From: an uncultured Saprospiraceae bacterium | GTDB taxonomy: Bacteria; Bacteroidota; Bacteroidia; Chitinophagales; Saprospiraceae | Length of the DNA: 64,000 nt | Assembly (NCBI GenBank): GCA_937950315.1 | Contig: CALFDU010000103.1 | Span: 1-64,000 of the forward strand | Reading direction: 5' to 3' | Shown: piece after piece, positions 1-8,091 of the stretch | Position numbering within the stretch: the stretch's first letter is position 1 | How the letters are laid out: each line of letters starts with the position of its first letter | Notes under the pieces: generated by a model | The model's database searches: none | What the model was told of the DNA's origin: nothing | What the model saw: only the letters and a program-made list of their open reading frames with translations | Program-made: the position numbers and the translations under genes

Positions 1-1
1 G

Positions 2-1063
2 GTTGTGAAGGGATTGGTAGTATGGAATGATGTGATGCCTGATGTAAATCCAGACGATACAGATTACATGGAAATCGAGGCAACTGGTTACCAGTTTGCA
101 TGGGATATTAGATACCCTGGACCTGATGGTAAATTAGGAACAAGAGATTATACTAAAATTGATCCAGCCTCTAACCCACTAGGTCAGGTATGGACAGATG
201 ATAAAAACTTAGATGATTTCCAACCTACGGAAATCTGGTTGCCGAAAGGGCAAAAGGTAAGAGTAAGAATTACTGCGAAGGACGTATTGCACAATTTTTA
301 TCTTCCTCACTTTAGGGTGAAGATGGATGCGATACCAGGACTTCCAACCTACTTCATCTTTACTCCAGTTAAAACAACAGAGGAGTTCAGAGAAGAACTA
401 AAGAAATATCCAGAATGGCAATTACCAGCAGATCCTGACGACCCAGAATCATTGCCTAGATGGGAAGCATTTGAATATGAATTGGCATGTGCAGAGCTTT
501 GTGGCTATGGTCACTACAGTATGAGAAGGATTGTTAAAGTTGTTGAGCAAGATGAATACGATGCTTGGTTGGCAGAACAGCAGTCATACTATATGCAGAA
601 TGTAAGAAACACAGAAGACGATCCTTATGCTGGACAATTATTGGGTGTTGATATCTCAAACAGAAATGCAGAGTTAACGGCTGAGTTTGAGAATGCAGAT
701 GCCAATGGACAGATAGGCGATATCATTTCATTGAAGAATGTATTCTTTGAGACAGGATCAGCAGTATTAACGGCAGACTCACAGTACGAGTTGAAAAAAG
801 TTGGTGAGTTGTTAAACAAATACTCCAATATGAATATTGAAGTTGGAGGACATACAGACAGTACTGGTAATCCTGATTCAAACCAAACACTTTCTGAGGC
901 GAGAGCAAATTCAGTGATGAGTTACCTTACTGGAACAGGAAGAGTAGGAAACAATCGATTGACATCTCAAGGATATGGACCAAACAATCCTGTAGGAGAT
1001 AATGCGACTGAAGAAGGAAGACAACAGAATAGAAGAACCGAATTAAAAATAATTTCTAAGTAG
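2..1063 (+). CDS. coxB: Cytochrome c oxidase subunit II with fused C-terminal OmpA domain (5' partial)
   Basis: Subunit II carries the CuA centre that takes electrons from cytochrome c in the terminal oxidase. The frame is open to the left window edge, so the N-terminal transmembrane hairpin is missing; numbering here starts at the GTG at base 5. The CuA ligands are all present: His96 in DVLHNFYLPHF, Cys162 and Cys166 in CAELCGYGHYSM, His170 and Met173. About 60 residues after the CuA domain the chain continues into an OmpA-like peptidoglycan-binding domain (about residues 238-352), with the typical NVFFETGSAVL strand, GHTDSTG and QQNRRTEL motifs. Subunit II normally ends shortly after the CuA domain or carries cytochrome c, so the OmpA extension is unusual. 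It leads the cox operon, 18 bases before coxA. The family is certain; the role of the OmpA part (cell-wall anchoring of the oxidase) is inference. Confidence 0.95.
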   Translation, partial: VVKGLVVWNDVMPDVNPDDTDYMEIEATGYQFAWDIRYPGPDGKLGTRDYTKIDPASNPLGQVWTDDKNLDDFQPTEIWLPKGQKVRVRITAKDVLHNFYLPHFRVKMDAIPGLPTYFIFTPVKTTEEFREELKKYPEWQLPADPDDPESLPRWEAFEYELACAELCGYGHYSMRRIVKVVEQDEYDAWLAEQQSYYMQNVRNTEDDPYAGQLLGVDISNRNAELTAEFENADANGQIGDIISLKNVFFETGSAVLTADSQYELKKVGELLNKYSNMNIEVGGHTDSTGNPDSNQTLSEARANSVMSYLTGTGRVGNNRLTSQGYGPNNPVGDNATEEGRQQNRRTELKIISK

Positions 1064-1081
1064 AAATTTAAATTATAATAA

Positions 1082-2932
1082 ATGGCCGACGTAGCAAAAG
1101 TTCACGAAGAAGATATCCTAATTGAAGAGATAGGATATGATGATCATTTTCATGATCACCACCATGGTGACAAGTACCAGTCTAGCTTTATCAATCACTA
1201 CATATTTAGCATGGATCATAAGATCATTGCTAGACAGTTTTTGATTACTGGAATTATCTGGGCAGTCATTGGTGCCGCAATGTCAATTATTTTTAGACTT
1301 CAATTAGGATTCCCAGAAGCGGATTTCCAATGGTTGAAACCAATTTTAGGAAAATGGATCGTAGTAGAGAATGGTGTGGGTTCACTTGCACCTGAATTTT
1401 ATTATGCTCTAGTAACCATGCATGGTACCATTTTGGTATTCTTTGTATTAACAGCAGGACTTTCTGGAACCTTTAGTAATCTATTGATTCCACTTCAGTT
1501 GGGAGCGAGAGATATGGCATCGCCATTCTTGAACATGCTTTCTTACTGGTTCTTCTTCTTGGCTGGTATTGTTATGTTTTACTCATTGTTTATCAGTACA
1601 GGACCTTTCTCGGGTGGATGGACGGCCTATCCTCCGCTGAGTGCCTTACCGCAAGCCTCGACAGGATCGGGGACAGGTATGACACTTTGGATTGTGAGTT
1701 TGGTGTTGTTTGTAGTCTCGGTACTATTAGGAGGTATTAACTATGTAACCACTGTATTGAACCTTAGAACAAAGGGGATGACGTTATGGAGAATGCCATT
1801 GACGATTTGGGCATTTTTTGTAACAGCAATTTTAGGTATCCTTTCTTTCCCAGTATTGGCATCAGGATTTTTCATGTTGACCATGGATAGAACAATGGGT
1901 ACTTCATTCTTCTTGAGTGAAATATTTGTTCAAGGACAAGCATTAGAAAGAATTGGAGGTAGTCCAGTATTGTACCAGCACTTGTTCTGGTTCTTGGGTC
2001 ACCCTGAAGTATATATTATTATCCTTCCAGCGATGGGACTTGTATCAGAAGTATTGTCTGTACATGCAAGAAAACCAATCTTTGGATATAAAGCGATGGT
2101 ACTTTCAATCTTGGCGATTGGGTTCTTAGCATTTATTGTTTGGGCTCACCACATGTTTATGTCAGGAGTGAATCCATTTATATCAAATTTCTTCGTAGTA
2201 TTTACCCTGATCATTGCGGTACCGTCCGCCGTAAAAGTGTTTAACTGGATTACCACCATATACGGAGGTAATCTCCGGCTTAACACACCAATGTTGTTTG
2301 CGATTGGATTCGTATCAATGTTTATTTCAGGAGGACTAACAGGAATTTTCTTAGGAAACTCAGCAATTGATATTCAATTGCACGATACATATTTTGTTGT
2401 AGCTCACTTCCATATTGTGATGGGTGTTGCGGCATTCTTTGGAATGTTTGCAGGAATCTATCATTGGTATCCGAGAATGTTTGCGACTTTCATGAGCGAG
2501 ACTTTAGGAAAGATACACTTCTGGGGTACGATGATCGGAGCATATGCAATTTTCTGGCCGATGCACTATATCGGTATGGCTGGGGTACCAAGAAGGTATT
2601 ATAGATTTGATGGATTCGATGCATTTAAGCACTTTGGTGAATTGAATCAATTTATCACAATTGCTGCGGTTATCACATTTGCATTCCAAATCTTATTTGT
2701 GGTTAACTTCTTTTACTCAATTTGGAAAGGGAAGAAGCAGACGACGAGAAACCCTTGGGGAGCAACAACACTTGAATGGTCTTCACCAATTGGTGGTGTC
2801 CATGGAAACTGGGAAGGTAAAATTCCTACGGTACACAGATGGCCGTATGATTATAATAAAGATGAAAGAGAATTTGTTCCACAATATGTTCCTATGGCTG
2901 AAGGCGAGGAATACGGAGAAGAAATTCACTAG
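1082..2932 (+). CDS. coxA: Cytochrome c oxidase subunit I
   Basis: This is the catalytic heme-copper subunit that reduces oxygen and pumps protons in the cytoplasmic membrane. At 616 residues it has about 12 or more membrane segments. All expected ligands can be placed: His114 (MHGT) and His444 for low-spin heme a, His442 for heme a3 (VVAHFHIVMG), and His307, His356 and His357 for CuB. Tyr311 sits in GHPEVY and can form the His-Tyr cross-link. The N-terminus has a short His/Asp-rich stretch (residues 20-30, FHDHHHGD) before the first helix, which may help hold copper but this is a guess. It lies 18 bases after coxB and 5 bases before the heme O synthase gene, so it is co-transcribed. No internal disruption is seen. 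Confidence 0.98.
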   Translation: MADVAKVHEEDILIEEIGYDDHFHDHHHGDKYQSSFINHYIFSMDHKIIARQFLITGIIWAVIGAAMSIIFRLQLGFPEADFQWLKPILGKWIVVENGVGSLAPEFYYALVTMHGTILVFFVLTAGLSGTFSNLLIPLQLGARDMASPFLNMLSYWFFFLAGIVMFYSLFISTGPFSGGWTAYPPLSALPQASTGSGTGMTLWIVSLVLFVVSVLLGGINYVTTVLNLRTKGMTLWRMPLTIWAFFVTAILGILSFPVLASGFFMLTMDRTMGTSFFLSEIFVQGQALERIGGSPVLYQHLFWFLGHPEVYIIILPAMGLVSEVLSVHARKPIFGYKAMVLSILAIGFLAFIVWAHHMFMSGVNPFISNFFVVFTLIIAVPSAVKVFNWITTIYGGNLRLNTPMLFAIGFVSMFISGGLTGIFLGNSAIDIQLHDTYFVVAHFHIVMGVAAFFGMFAGIYHWYPRMFATFMSETLGKIHFWGTMIGAYAIFWPMHYIGMAGVPRRYYRFDGFDAFKHFGELNQFITIAAVITFAFQILFVVNFFYSIWKGKKQTTRNPWGATTLEWSSPIGGVHGNWEGKIPTVHRWPYDYNKDEREFVPQYVPMAEGEEYGEEIH

Positions 2933-2937
2933 AGAGC

Positions 2938-3855
2938 ATGAACAAAAGAGACAAATCATATAATACATCAAGCAAAAGCACAACTGTTAGCAGTCCAAGC
3001 TTTAGCTTTTGGGGAGATATCAAAATGCTTATCAAATTCAAGTTGTCTTTGATGGTATTGATGAGTTCAGTATTGGGATATTTGGTTGTGGCTGGATTTC
3101 AGACATCACCATTTATTTTAGTTATGCTGACATTGGGAGGATTTTTGACTACCGCTGCCGCAAATATTTTAAATCAAGTTCTCGAGAGAGACTTTGATGG
3201 TTTGATGGAGCGTACCAAGAATAGACCACTAGCAGCAAACAGAATGAAGGTTTCGGAGGCTGTATTGATGGCAGGTATTGCTATGGTGAGCGGAATAGGT
3301 ATGTTGGCAATGATTAATCCATTGACTGCATTGCTAGGGACACTTTCATTGTTGTCTTATGCATTTGTTTACACTCCATTGAAAAGATATTCAACGGCAT
3401 CAGTGGCAGTAGGAGCGATACCAGGTGCTTTGCCAGTATTGATTGGTACATGTGCGTTTGAGGGGACGATGTCCGTGTTGGGATTGACGCTGTTTGGAAT
3501 TCAATTCCTTTGGCAGTTTCCACATTTTTGGGCTATTGGTTGGTTGAGTTTTGAAGATTATAAAAAAGCAGGATACAAATTATTGCCTATCAATGAAGAA
3601 GGTAATATTGACCAAAATATCGGTTTGTACTCAGGAATGTATGCATTGTTGCTGATACCAGTTTGTTACTTTGGTTTCATTAATGAGCCAAGAATCAGTG
3701 TCACAATGTTCATTTTGTCGATAGTATTGAGTGTAGCTTATTTGGTGTTTTGTGTATTGTTGCAAAAAAGAAAAGATAGAAAAAGTGCGATGAGCTTGAT
3801 GTTCAGTTCGTTCTTTTATCTACCATTAATTTTACTGGTTTATCTAATATTTTAA
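2938..3855 (+). CDS. ctaB: Protoheme IX farnesyltransferase (heme O synthase)
   Basis: The enzyme transfers a farnesyl group to heme b to make heme O, the precursor of the heme A used by the oxidase. The 305-residue protein is membrane embedded with about eight or nine hydrophobic segments. The UbiA-family polyprenyl-binding motif is at residues 76-96 (NILNQVLERDFDGLMERT, followed by NRP), and a second acidic loop lies near WLSFEDYKKAGYKLLP. The start ATG is five bases after the coxA stop. The stop TAA shares one base with the ATG of the next gene, which implies translational coupling. Also named cyoE or coxE in other genomes. Confidence 0.95.
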   Translation: MNKRDKSYNTSSKSTTVSSPSFSFWGDIKMLIKFKLSLMVLMSSVLGYLVVAGFQTSPFILVMLTLGGFLTTAAANILNQVLERDFDGLMERTKNRPLAANRMKVSEAVLMAGIAMVSGIGMLAMINPLTALLGTLSLLSYAFVYTPLKRYSTASVAVGAIPGALPVLIGTCAFEGTMSVLGLTLFGIQFLWQFPHFWAIGWLSFEDYKKAGYKLLPINEEGNIDQNIGLYSGMYALLLIPVCYFGFINEPRISVTMFILSIVLSVAYLVFCVLLQKRKDRKSAMSLMFSSFFYLPLILLVYLIF

Positions 3856-4436
3856 TGTCAGATTTAGCATTGAAAAATACAAGTACCAAACGTCAGCGCA
3901 TTCACCCACAGGTGTTTGCACTATGGGTAGCCTTTGGGTCTATCATTATGATGTTTATTGCTTTGACCAGTGCGTATATTGTTAAACAAGCTGCGGGCAA
4001 TTGGCTTGAATTTATCATTCCAAATGCCTTTTATATAAGTACTGCTGTGATTTTGATCAGTAGTGTTACATTGCATATTTCATACAGTTCATTCAAGAAA
4101 GGGAATGGGATGTTGTACAAATCATTGTTGGTGGTAACGCTGATTTTGGCTTGTGTGTTTTTGGTATTGCAATATCAAGGCTGGATGGTTTTGTTTAATG
4201 GAGGAGTTGATATGAAAGGAAATCCTAGTGGAGCTTTTTTCTATTTGCTTACAGGCTTGCATGCTGCTCACATCGTGGGTGGAATTGCTGCATTAATAGT
4301 AGCGGTCTTACATGCATTTACCTTACCATACAAACCGACCGAAAAAAGAAGAGTTAGATTTTCGCTGGTATTACAGTACTGGCATTTTGTAGATATACTG
4401 TGGATTTATTTGTTCACATTTTTACTTTTTATTTAA
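3855..4436 (+). CDS. Cytochrome c oxidase subunit III family protein (first copy)
   Basis: This is a five-helix member of the heme-copper oxidase subunit III family, 193 residues long. Typical subunit III features are the hydrophobic helices, the TGLHAAHIVGG segment in the fourth helix and the final YWHFVDILWIYLF helix. It overlaps the ctaB stop by one base and lies seven bases before a second, larger subunit III gene. Paired subunit III genes are common in Bacteroidota oxidase operons; the short member is probably a structural partner rather than a duplicate relic, since its key motifs are intact. Confidence 0.88.
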   Translation: MSDLALKNTSTKRQRIHPQVFALWVAFGSIIMMFIALTSAYIVKQAAGNWLEFIIPNAFYISTAVILISSVTLHISYSSFKKGNGMLYKSLLVVTLILACVFLVLQYQGWMVLFNGGVDMKGNPSGAFFYLLTGLHAAHIVGGIAALIVAVLHAFTLPYKPTEKRRVRFSLVLQYWHFVDILWIYLFTFLLFI

Positions 4437-4442
4437 AGAACT

Positions 4443-5474
4443 ATGGCAGAAACGCTAGAACACGCTGATACACATCACGATCACCATGAAGGTGAGGCAT
4501 CTTGGGATGGAGCAAGTGCTCCGTTTAAAGCGAGTTATGGAAAACTGATGATGTGGTATTTCCTTTTGTCGGATGCATTTACATTCGCGGGATTTCTTAT
4601 CGCTTACGGAGCTTTGAGAATTGCAATGCCGTCATGGCCGATTGCAGATAAAGTATTTAGCTCATTCCCTGGAGGATTCCATGAGAAGCCGCTATACTTT
4701 GTGACTTTGATGACCTTTATTCTACTTTTTAGTTCTTACACAATGGTAAGAGCCGTTCAAGATGGACATAGAGAATACAAGAAAGGAATTGCTATTTGGA
4801 TGTTATTGACCATCATAGGTGGAGCTGCCTTTTTAGGTTGCCAAGCCTGGGAGTGGAATACATTGATTGCTAAGGAGCACATGACCATTACGACCAATCC
4901 TTTTGGAACTACTACTACATCAGGACAGTATTTGGATCCAGAATTAGGAAATTTTGAAGAGGGGCATAGCTATTTGTTGCATAAAATAGTAGCTGATGAT
5001 CATGGTGATGGACATGGCGATGCACATGGTCATGACGACCACGGGCATGATGATCATGGACATGGACACGACGATCACGCGGCTCATGGTGACGATCATG
5101 CACATCATCCACATGGGATGACAAAAGCTGATCTTAGCTATACTGAACCAGGAGATTACAAATATGCATTTGTAGATAAGAAGGGATATATACACCACAA
5201 GTATAAAGTTACCAGCGGTGAAGATGCTGGATTGGTAACGCAAGAAAGTTTTGGACCTAAAGCATTTGGTGCATTGTTTTTCTTCATTACTGGATTCCAC
5301 GGGTTCCACGTATTGTCTGGTGTTGCTTTCTTGATAATTATTATGGTAAATGTAATGTCAGGATTGTACGAAAAGAGAAGAAACGGATATGAAATGGTAG
5401 AGAAAATTGGGCTGTATTGGCACTTTGTCGATTTGGTTTGGGTATTTGTTTTCTTGGTATTCTATTTAATATAA
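4443..5474 (+). CDS. coxC: Cytochrome c oxidase subunit III with histidine-rich insert
   Basis: This second subunit III (343 residues) has about five membrane segments: residues ~37-58, 79-102, 112-136, 275-303 and 322-343. The last helices carry the family motifs GFHGFHVLSG and YWHFVDLVWVF. Between helices three and four lies a long extra-membrane insert. Residues 180-224 of it contain 16 histidines in HGHDDHGH-type runs, followed by a TEPGDYKYAFVDKKGYIHHKY section. A second His cluster is at the N-terminus (HADTHHDHHEGE). The His/Asp runs resemble metal-holding loops of transporters and chaperones, so a role in supplying or buffering copper is a reasonable inference but is not shown. Confidence 0.93.
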   Translation: MAETLEHADTHHDHHEGEASWDGASAPFKASYGKLMMWYFLLSDAFTFAGFLIAYGALRIAMPSWPIADKVFSSFPGGFHEKPLYFVTLMTFILLFSSYTMVRAVQDGHREYKKGIAIWMLLTIIGGAAFLGCQAWEWNTLIAKEHMTITTNPFGTTTTSGQYLDPELGNFEEGHSYLLHKIVADDHGDGHGDAHGHDDHGHDDHGHGHDDHAAHGDDHAHHPHGMTKADLSYTEPGDYKYAFVDKKGYIHHKYKVTSGEDAGLVTQESFGPKAFGALFFFITGFHGFHVLSGVAFLIIIMVNVMSGLYEKRRNGYEMVEKIGLYWHFVDLVWVFVFLVFYLI

Positions 5475-5497
5475 TTAATAAAAAATAAAGCTGTCTT

Positions 5498-5908
5498 ATG
5501 GGACACATGACACACGAGCAGTCGGTTAAGAGCGCAACCAAATGGATTATTGTATTAGCAGTAATTACCATTAGCGAAGTACTATTTGCCTTATTGGGTA
5601 AAGGGTATATTATTGAAGGACTTCACTTTCCAGTATGGATTATGGCTTTGGTTATGATCGTGATGAGTATTGTGAAAGCCTACCTTATTGTATATGAATT
5701 TATGCACATGAAATACGAAGTGCCAGGCATGGTGAAGTCTGTACTTTTACCTACTTTGTTGTTGGTTTGGGCGGTTATCGCATTCTTTTGGGAAGGCGCA
5801 GACTGGAACAAAAGAAGGACCTTAATCGATAACAAAAACAAGGAAACTATTGAAGATACTCGTTCGACTGGTCAAACAGGAGAGCTGATTAAAAAGTTAG
5901 AACAATAG
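5498..5908 (+). CDS. Cytochrome c oxidase subunit IV (caa3/CyoD-like)
   Basis: This small oxidase subunit has three predicted membrane helices (residues ~17-36, 45-67 and 78-98). The central helix motif MSIVKAYLIVYEFMHMKYE is characteristic of the prokaryotic subunit IV (COX4_pro) family, which helps assemble and stabilise the oxidase. At 136 residues it is slightly longer than the family's usual ~100 because of a charged tail. It is the last gene before the strong terminator at 5937-5971, so it closes the main cox transcription unit. Confidence 0.88.
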   Translation: MGHMTHEQSVKSATKWIIVLAVITISEVLFALLGKGYIIEGLHFPVWIMALVMIVMSIVKAYLIVYEFMHMKYEVPGMVKSVLLPTLLLVWAVIAFFWEGADWNKRRTLIDNKNKETIEDTRSTGQTGELIKKLEQ

Positions 5909-5936
5909 ATCTATCCAACTAAACCAAACAAAACTT

Positions 5937-5971
5937 TAAACTGTTACACTCTGGAGTGTAGCAGTTTTTTT
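5937..5971 (+). terminator. Rho-independent terminator of the cox operon
   Basis: A near-perfect hairpin with arms ACTGTTACACTC and GAGTGTAGCAGT (one G-T wobble) and a two-base loop is followed by seven T. It lies 28 bases after the subunit IV stop. Confidence 0.9.
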
Positions 5972-6016
5972 ATATAGTGAAGTTTTTTATTTTACTTCAA
6001 AGTAAGTTCTTCAGAC

Positions 6017-6553
6017 ATGAATAAAACATATAAGTTCTTAGCGGTATCGATGATGTTGGTGGTTTTTCCAGCTCTGTCTTGGTACTATCTTGATACAGGC
6101 TTGGAGTATCGTAAAGAAGCTCGTCTGGCGATGATGCCCAAAGGCGATTTGGACGAACTCATATCGGCTCGCCGTTTTGTAACGGACTATGATTTAAGAG
6201 TAACGTGCGAAGGTGTTACCAGTATGATCATTTCCCGTAAGGATGAAAAAAATGACAAGACAATACAGAAACTTTTTGAACAGTTTGATGATGCAAGAGG
6301 TTTTCAATTGGTTTTGTTGAATGAAAAAGGATTGACTCCTTTACCTGAATTTGAAGCTAATAATTTCCATGTAGTCCCTAGTGTAAATAATTTTGGCAAT
6401 GAGGTTGTCTTGCTTGATGATCAGTTAAGAATAAGAAGCAATCATACATTTGAAAATGAAGATGTTCAGAATCTTGTAAGTTATACAGCATTGTTGCTAC
6501 CTAGAGATGTGGGTAGGGATATCAAAGAACACAAACCGACAATAGAAAAATAG
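6017..6553 (+). CDS. SCO1/SenC-like membrane protein lacking the copper-binding cysteines
   Basis: The protein has 178 residues, one N-terminal membrane anchor (about residues 7-25) and a thioredoxin-like domain. Its C-terminal part (VVLLDDQLRIRSNHTFENED, then VQNLVSYTALLL) matches the end of SCO1/SenC copper chaperones, and it sits where Bacteroidota oxidase clusters usually carry SCO1. The canonical CxxxCP copper motif is absent: only one cysteine, Cys64 in RVTCEGVTS, is present, and no obvious DH-type histidine ligand is seen. It therefore cannot bind copper in the normal SCO way. It may be a structural or regulatory paralogue, with the active SCO encoded elsewhere. The next gene starts two bases later, so the two are co-transcribed. 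Confidence 0.65.
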   Translation: MNKTYKFLAVSMMLVVFPALSWYYLDTGLEYRKEARLAMMPKGDLDELISARRFVTDYDLRVTCEGVTSMIISRKDEKNDKTIQKLFEQFDDARGFQLVLLNEKGLTPLPEFEANNFHVVPSVNNFGNEVVLLDDQLRIRSNHTFENEDVQNLVSYTALLLPRDVGRDIKEHKPTIEK

Positions 6554-6554
6554 A

Positions 6555-7088
6555 ATGAAATATCAAGAGAGGCCCGAACTGGCCAAAAAGTTGATCCCGA
6601 TATCTTATGTTTTATCGGTTGTTGTTCTTGGATTAATCGCTGTGATGGGCGTTGTAAAAGTTGACCTAGGTATGGATTTTTCTGGGCTACCGCTTTTTCA
6701 TTCTACGATGAATGTCATTACTTTTTTCATCTTATTGCTGGCTCTTTATTTTGTAAAGAATAATAATATCGAAGCGCACAAGAAAGCAATGTTTGCAGCT
6801 ATGACTGCATCAGCAATTTTCTTGATAACTTATGTGCTTTATCATATTACTACACCACCTACTCGTTTTTGTAAAACTGGAGGAATAAGAACGGTTTATT
6901 TTATTCTTTTAAACTCGCATATTGTACTTGCTGGTATCGTTTTTCCGTTTGTGTTGATCTCGTTTATCAGAGGGATTAGTTATCAGATTGAAAAGCATAA
7001 GAAATTGGTTAGATGGGTGTATCCGATCTGGTTGTATGTAACTTTAACAGGACCTATATTGTATTTTATGTTGAGACCTTGTCGTTAA
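6555..7088 (+). CDS. DUF420 (CtaM/YozB-like) membrane protein
   Basis: This 177-residue protein has five predicted membrane helices and the conserved histidines of the DUF420 family: PLFHSTMNVI, IEAHKKAM, VLYHITTPPTRF and LLNSHIVLAG. Family members (CtaM in Staphylococcus, YozB in Bacillus) are needed for aa3-type oxidase function, probably in heme or copper insertion; the exact reaction is not settled. Its place directly behind the oxidase genes and the SCO-like gene supports an assembly role. The next small gene starts 17 bases downstream. Confidence 0.88.
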   Translation: MKYQERPELAKKLIPISYVLSVVVLGLIAVMGVVKVDLGMDFSGLPLFHSTMNVITFFILLLALYFVKNNNIEAHKKAMFAAMTASAIFLITYVLYHITTPPTRFCKTGGIRTVYFILLNSHIVLAGIVFPFVLISFIRGISYQIEKHKKLVRWVYPIWLYVTLTGPILYFMLRPCR

Positions 7089-7101
7089 GTCCTTATCTTT
7101 G
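7071..7101 (+). promoter_or_regulatory. Bacteroidota-type promoter (TTG N20 TATCTTTG)
   Basis: TTG at 7071-7073 and TATCTTTG at 7094-7101 are separated by 20 bases, matching the -33/-7 consensus of the Bacteroidota primary sigma factor. The ATG of the CxxC protein follows after only four bases, so the transcript would be leaderless or nearly so. The -33 part lies inside the end of the DUF420 gene. Confidence 0.6.
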
Positions 7102-7105
7102 TAAC

Positions 7106-7393
7106 ATGAATCAAAAGCCATTTTTCAGAATAATTGTAGTGTCCGTTTGCTTTCTTTTGGTTGGAGGGCTATTCACTGAGATTTATGCGCAGTGTCCAAT
7201 GTGTAGGATGGCCGCTGAATCAAATTTAGCCAATGGGGGCTCAGAAGGGAAAGGGCTCAATAAAGGGATCCTGTATATGCTTGCTGTACCATATCTGATG
7301 GTTATGACAGTTGGAGTGATCTGGTATCGAAACAACAAATTGGTCAAGGAACAGGAGATGGAAGAATTGGAACTAGAAGATCAGAATTTTTGA
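7106..7393 (+). CDS. Small CxxC-containing membrane protein of the oxidase cluster
   Basis: A 95-residue protein with an N-terminal signal or anchor segment (residues 8-28), a pair of cysteines in AQCPMCRM (Cys30, Cys33), a short polar loop and a second membrane helix (about 54-74), ending in an acidic tail. The frame is open further upstream to 7013, but the ATG at 7106 is preferred: it gives a clean signal sequence and sits just behind a promoter. Similar small proteins follow oxidase and SCO genes in Bacteroidota, but no function is established. A periplasmic CxxC could bind metal or act in thiol exchange during oxidase assembly (inference). Confidence 0.8.
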   Translation: MNQKPFFRIIVVSVCFLLVGGLFTEIYAQCPMCRMAAESNLANGGSEGKGLNKGILYMLAVPYLMVMTVGVIWYRNNKLVKEQEMEELELEDQNF

Positions 7394-7455
7394 TTTAATC
7401 CGATAAAATACTCAGCGCTTCTCTGCGTTATTAATGCATCCAAACCAGCTCCTTT

Positions 7456-8091
7456 ATGTACAAATACTTGATTTTTATATGCATTTTATTTTCAGCTTGC
7501 GCGGCTGATGAAGTCACAACGACTTTTGATGATGGATCTATCAAGGAAGTCTTTTCAGTTAATAAGGAAGGACAAAAGGATGGCGTTTATAAATTGTTTC
7601 GTGAGGATGGTACGTTATATGAAGAAAGTAACTATTCAAACGATCAGTTGAATGGGTTGAGGAGGGTGTATTTTCCTGATGGAGTCCAAGTAGAAATTGA
7701 AGAGCTGTATGACCATGATGTGATGGAAGGCGAACATTTGGTTTATTACCCTAGCGGCAGTAAATTGATTGAAGTAAATTTTACGGAAGGAAAGATGAAT
7801 GGTTTACTTACCAAGTATTTTGAGGATGGAAATGTACAGGAAACGGTCACATTTGTTGACAATGTAGAGATGGGTGCATTTAAGGAATATTATGCCAATG
7901 GTCAGGTGCAATGGGAGGGTAGTTTCTTAAATGGAGATACTGAATTTGGCCTATTGAAACAATTTGACGAAAGTGGGGAATTGATAAAAAAGATGATGTG
8001 CGATAGTTTAGGTGTCTGTCAGACAATTTGGACACCAGAAAAAGGCGATATTGATATCCAGAATCTTAATCTTTCAAAACCGAAGCATTGA
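7456..8091 (+). CDS. MORN-variant repeat lipoprotein (YwqK-like)
   Basis: The 211-residue protein starts with a short signal peptide and a lipobox-like LFSAC (Cys at about 15), so it is probably an outer-membrane-facing lipoprotein. The rest consists of MORN-variant repeats of 20-25 residues with the pattern G-x-x-x-x-Y-(F/Y)-x-(D/N)-G: LFREDGTLYEESNY, VYFPDGVQVEIEEL, VYYPSGSKLIEV, KYFEDGNVQETV, EYYANGQVQWEG. These repeats are named YwqK toxin-antitoxin in databases, but a toxin link is not shown here. Its stop overlaps the TTG start of porQ, so the two are translated together. Confidence 0.75.
   Translation: MYKYLIFICILFSACAADEVTTTFDDGSIKEVFSVNKEGQKDGVYKLFREDGTLYEESNYSNDQLNGLRRVYFPDGVQVEIEELYDHDVMEGEHLVYYPSGSKLIEVNFTEGKMNGLLTKYFEDGNVQETVTFVDNVEMGAFKEYYANGQVQWEGSFLNGDTEFGLLKQFDESGELIKKMMCDSLGVCQTIWTPEKGDIDIQNLNLSKPKH

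Noticed and set aside
4944-5309. 121-residue antisense frame opposite the His-rich loop
   Set aside because: Met/Val/Ile-rich mirror of His/Asp codons, inside a well-supported subunit III gene.
7013-7105. Longer start for the CxxC membrane protein
   Set aside because: It overlaps the DUF420 gene in another frame and would bury the signal segment; the promoter at 7071-7101 points to ATG 7106.
7456-8091. Toxin-antitoxin module suggested by the YwqK-type repeats
   Set aside because: The YwqK name comes from database labels; the neighbour is PorQ and no toxin-like gene is adjacent.
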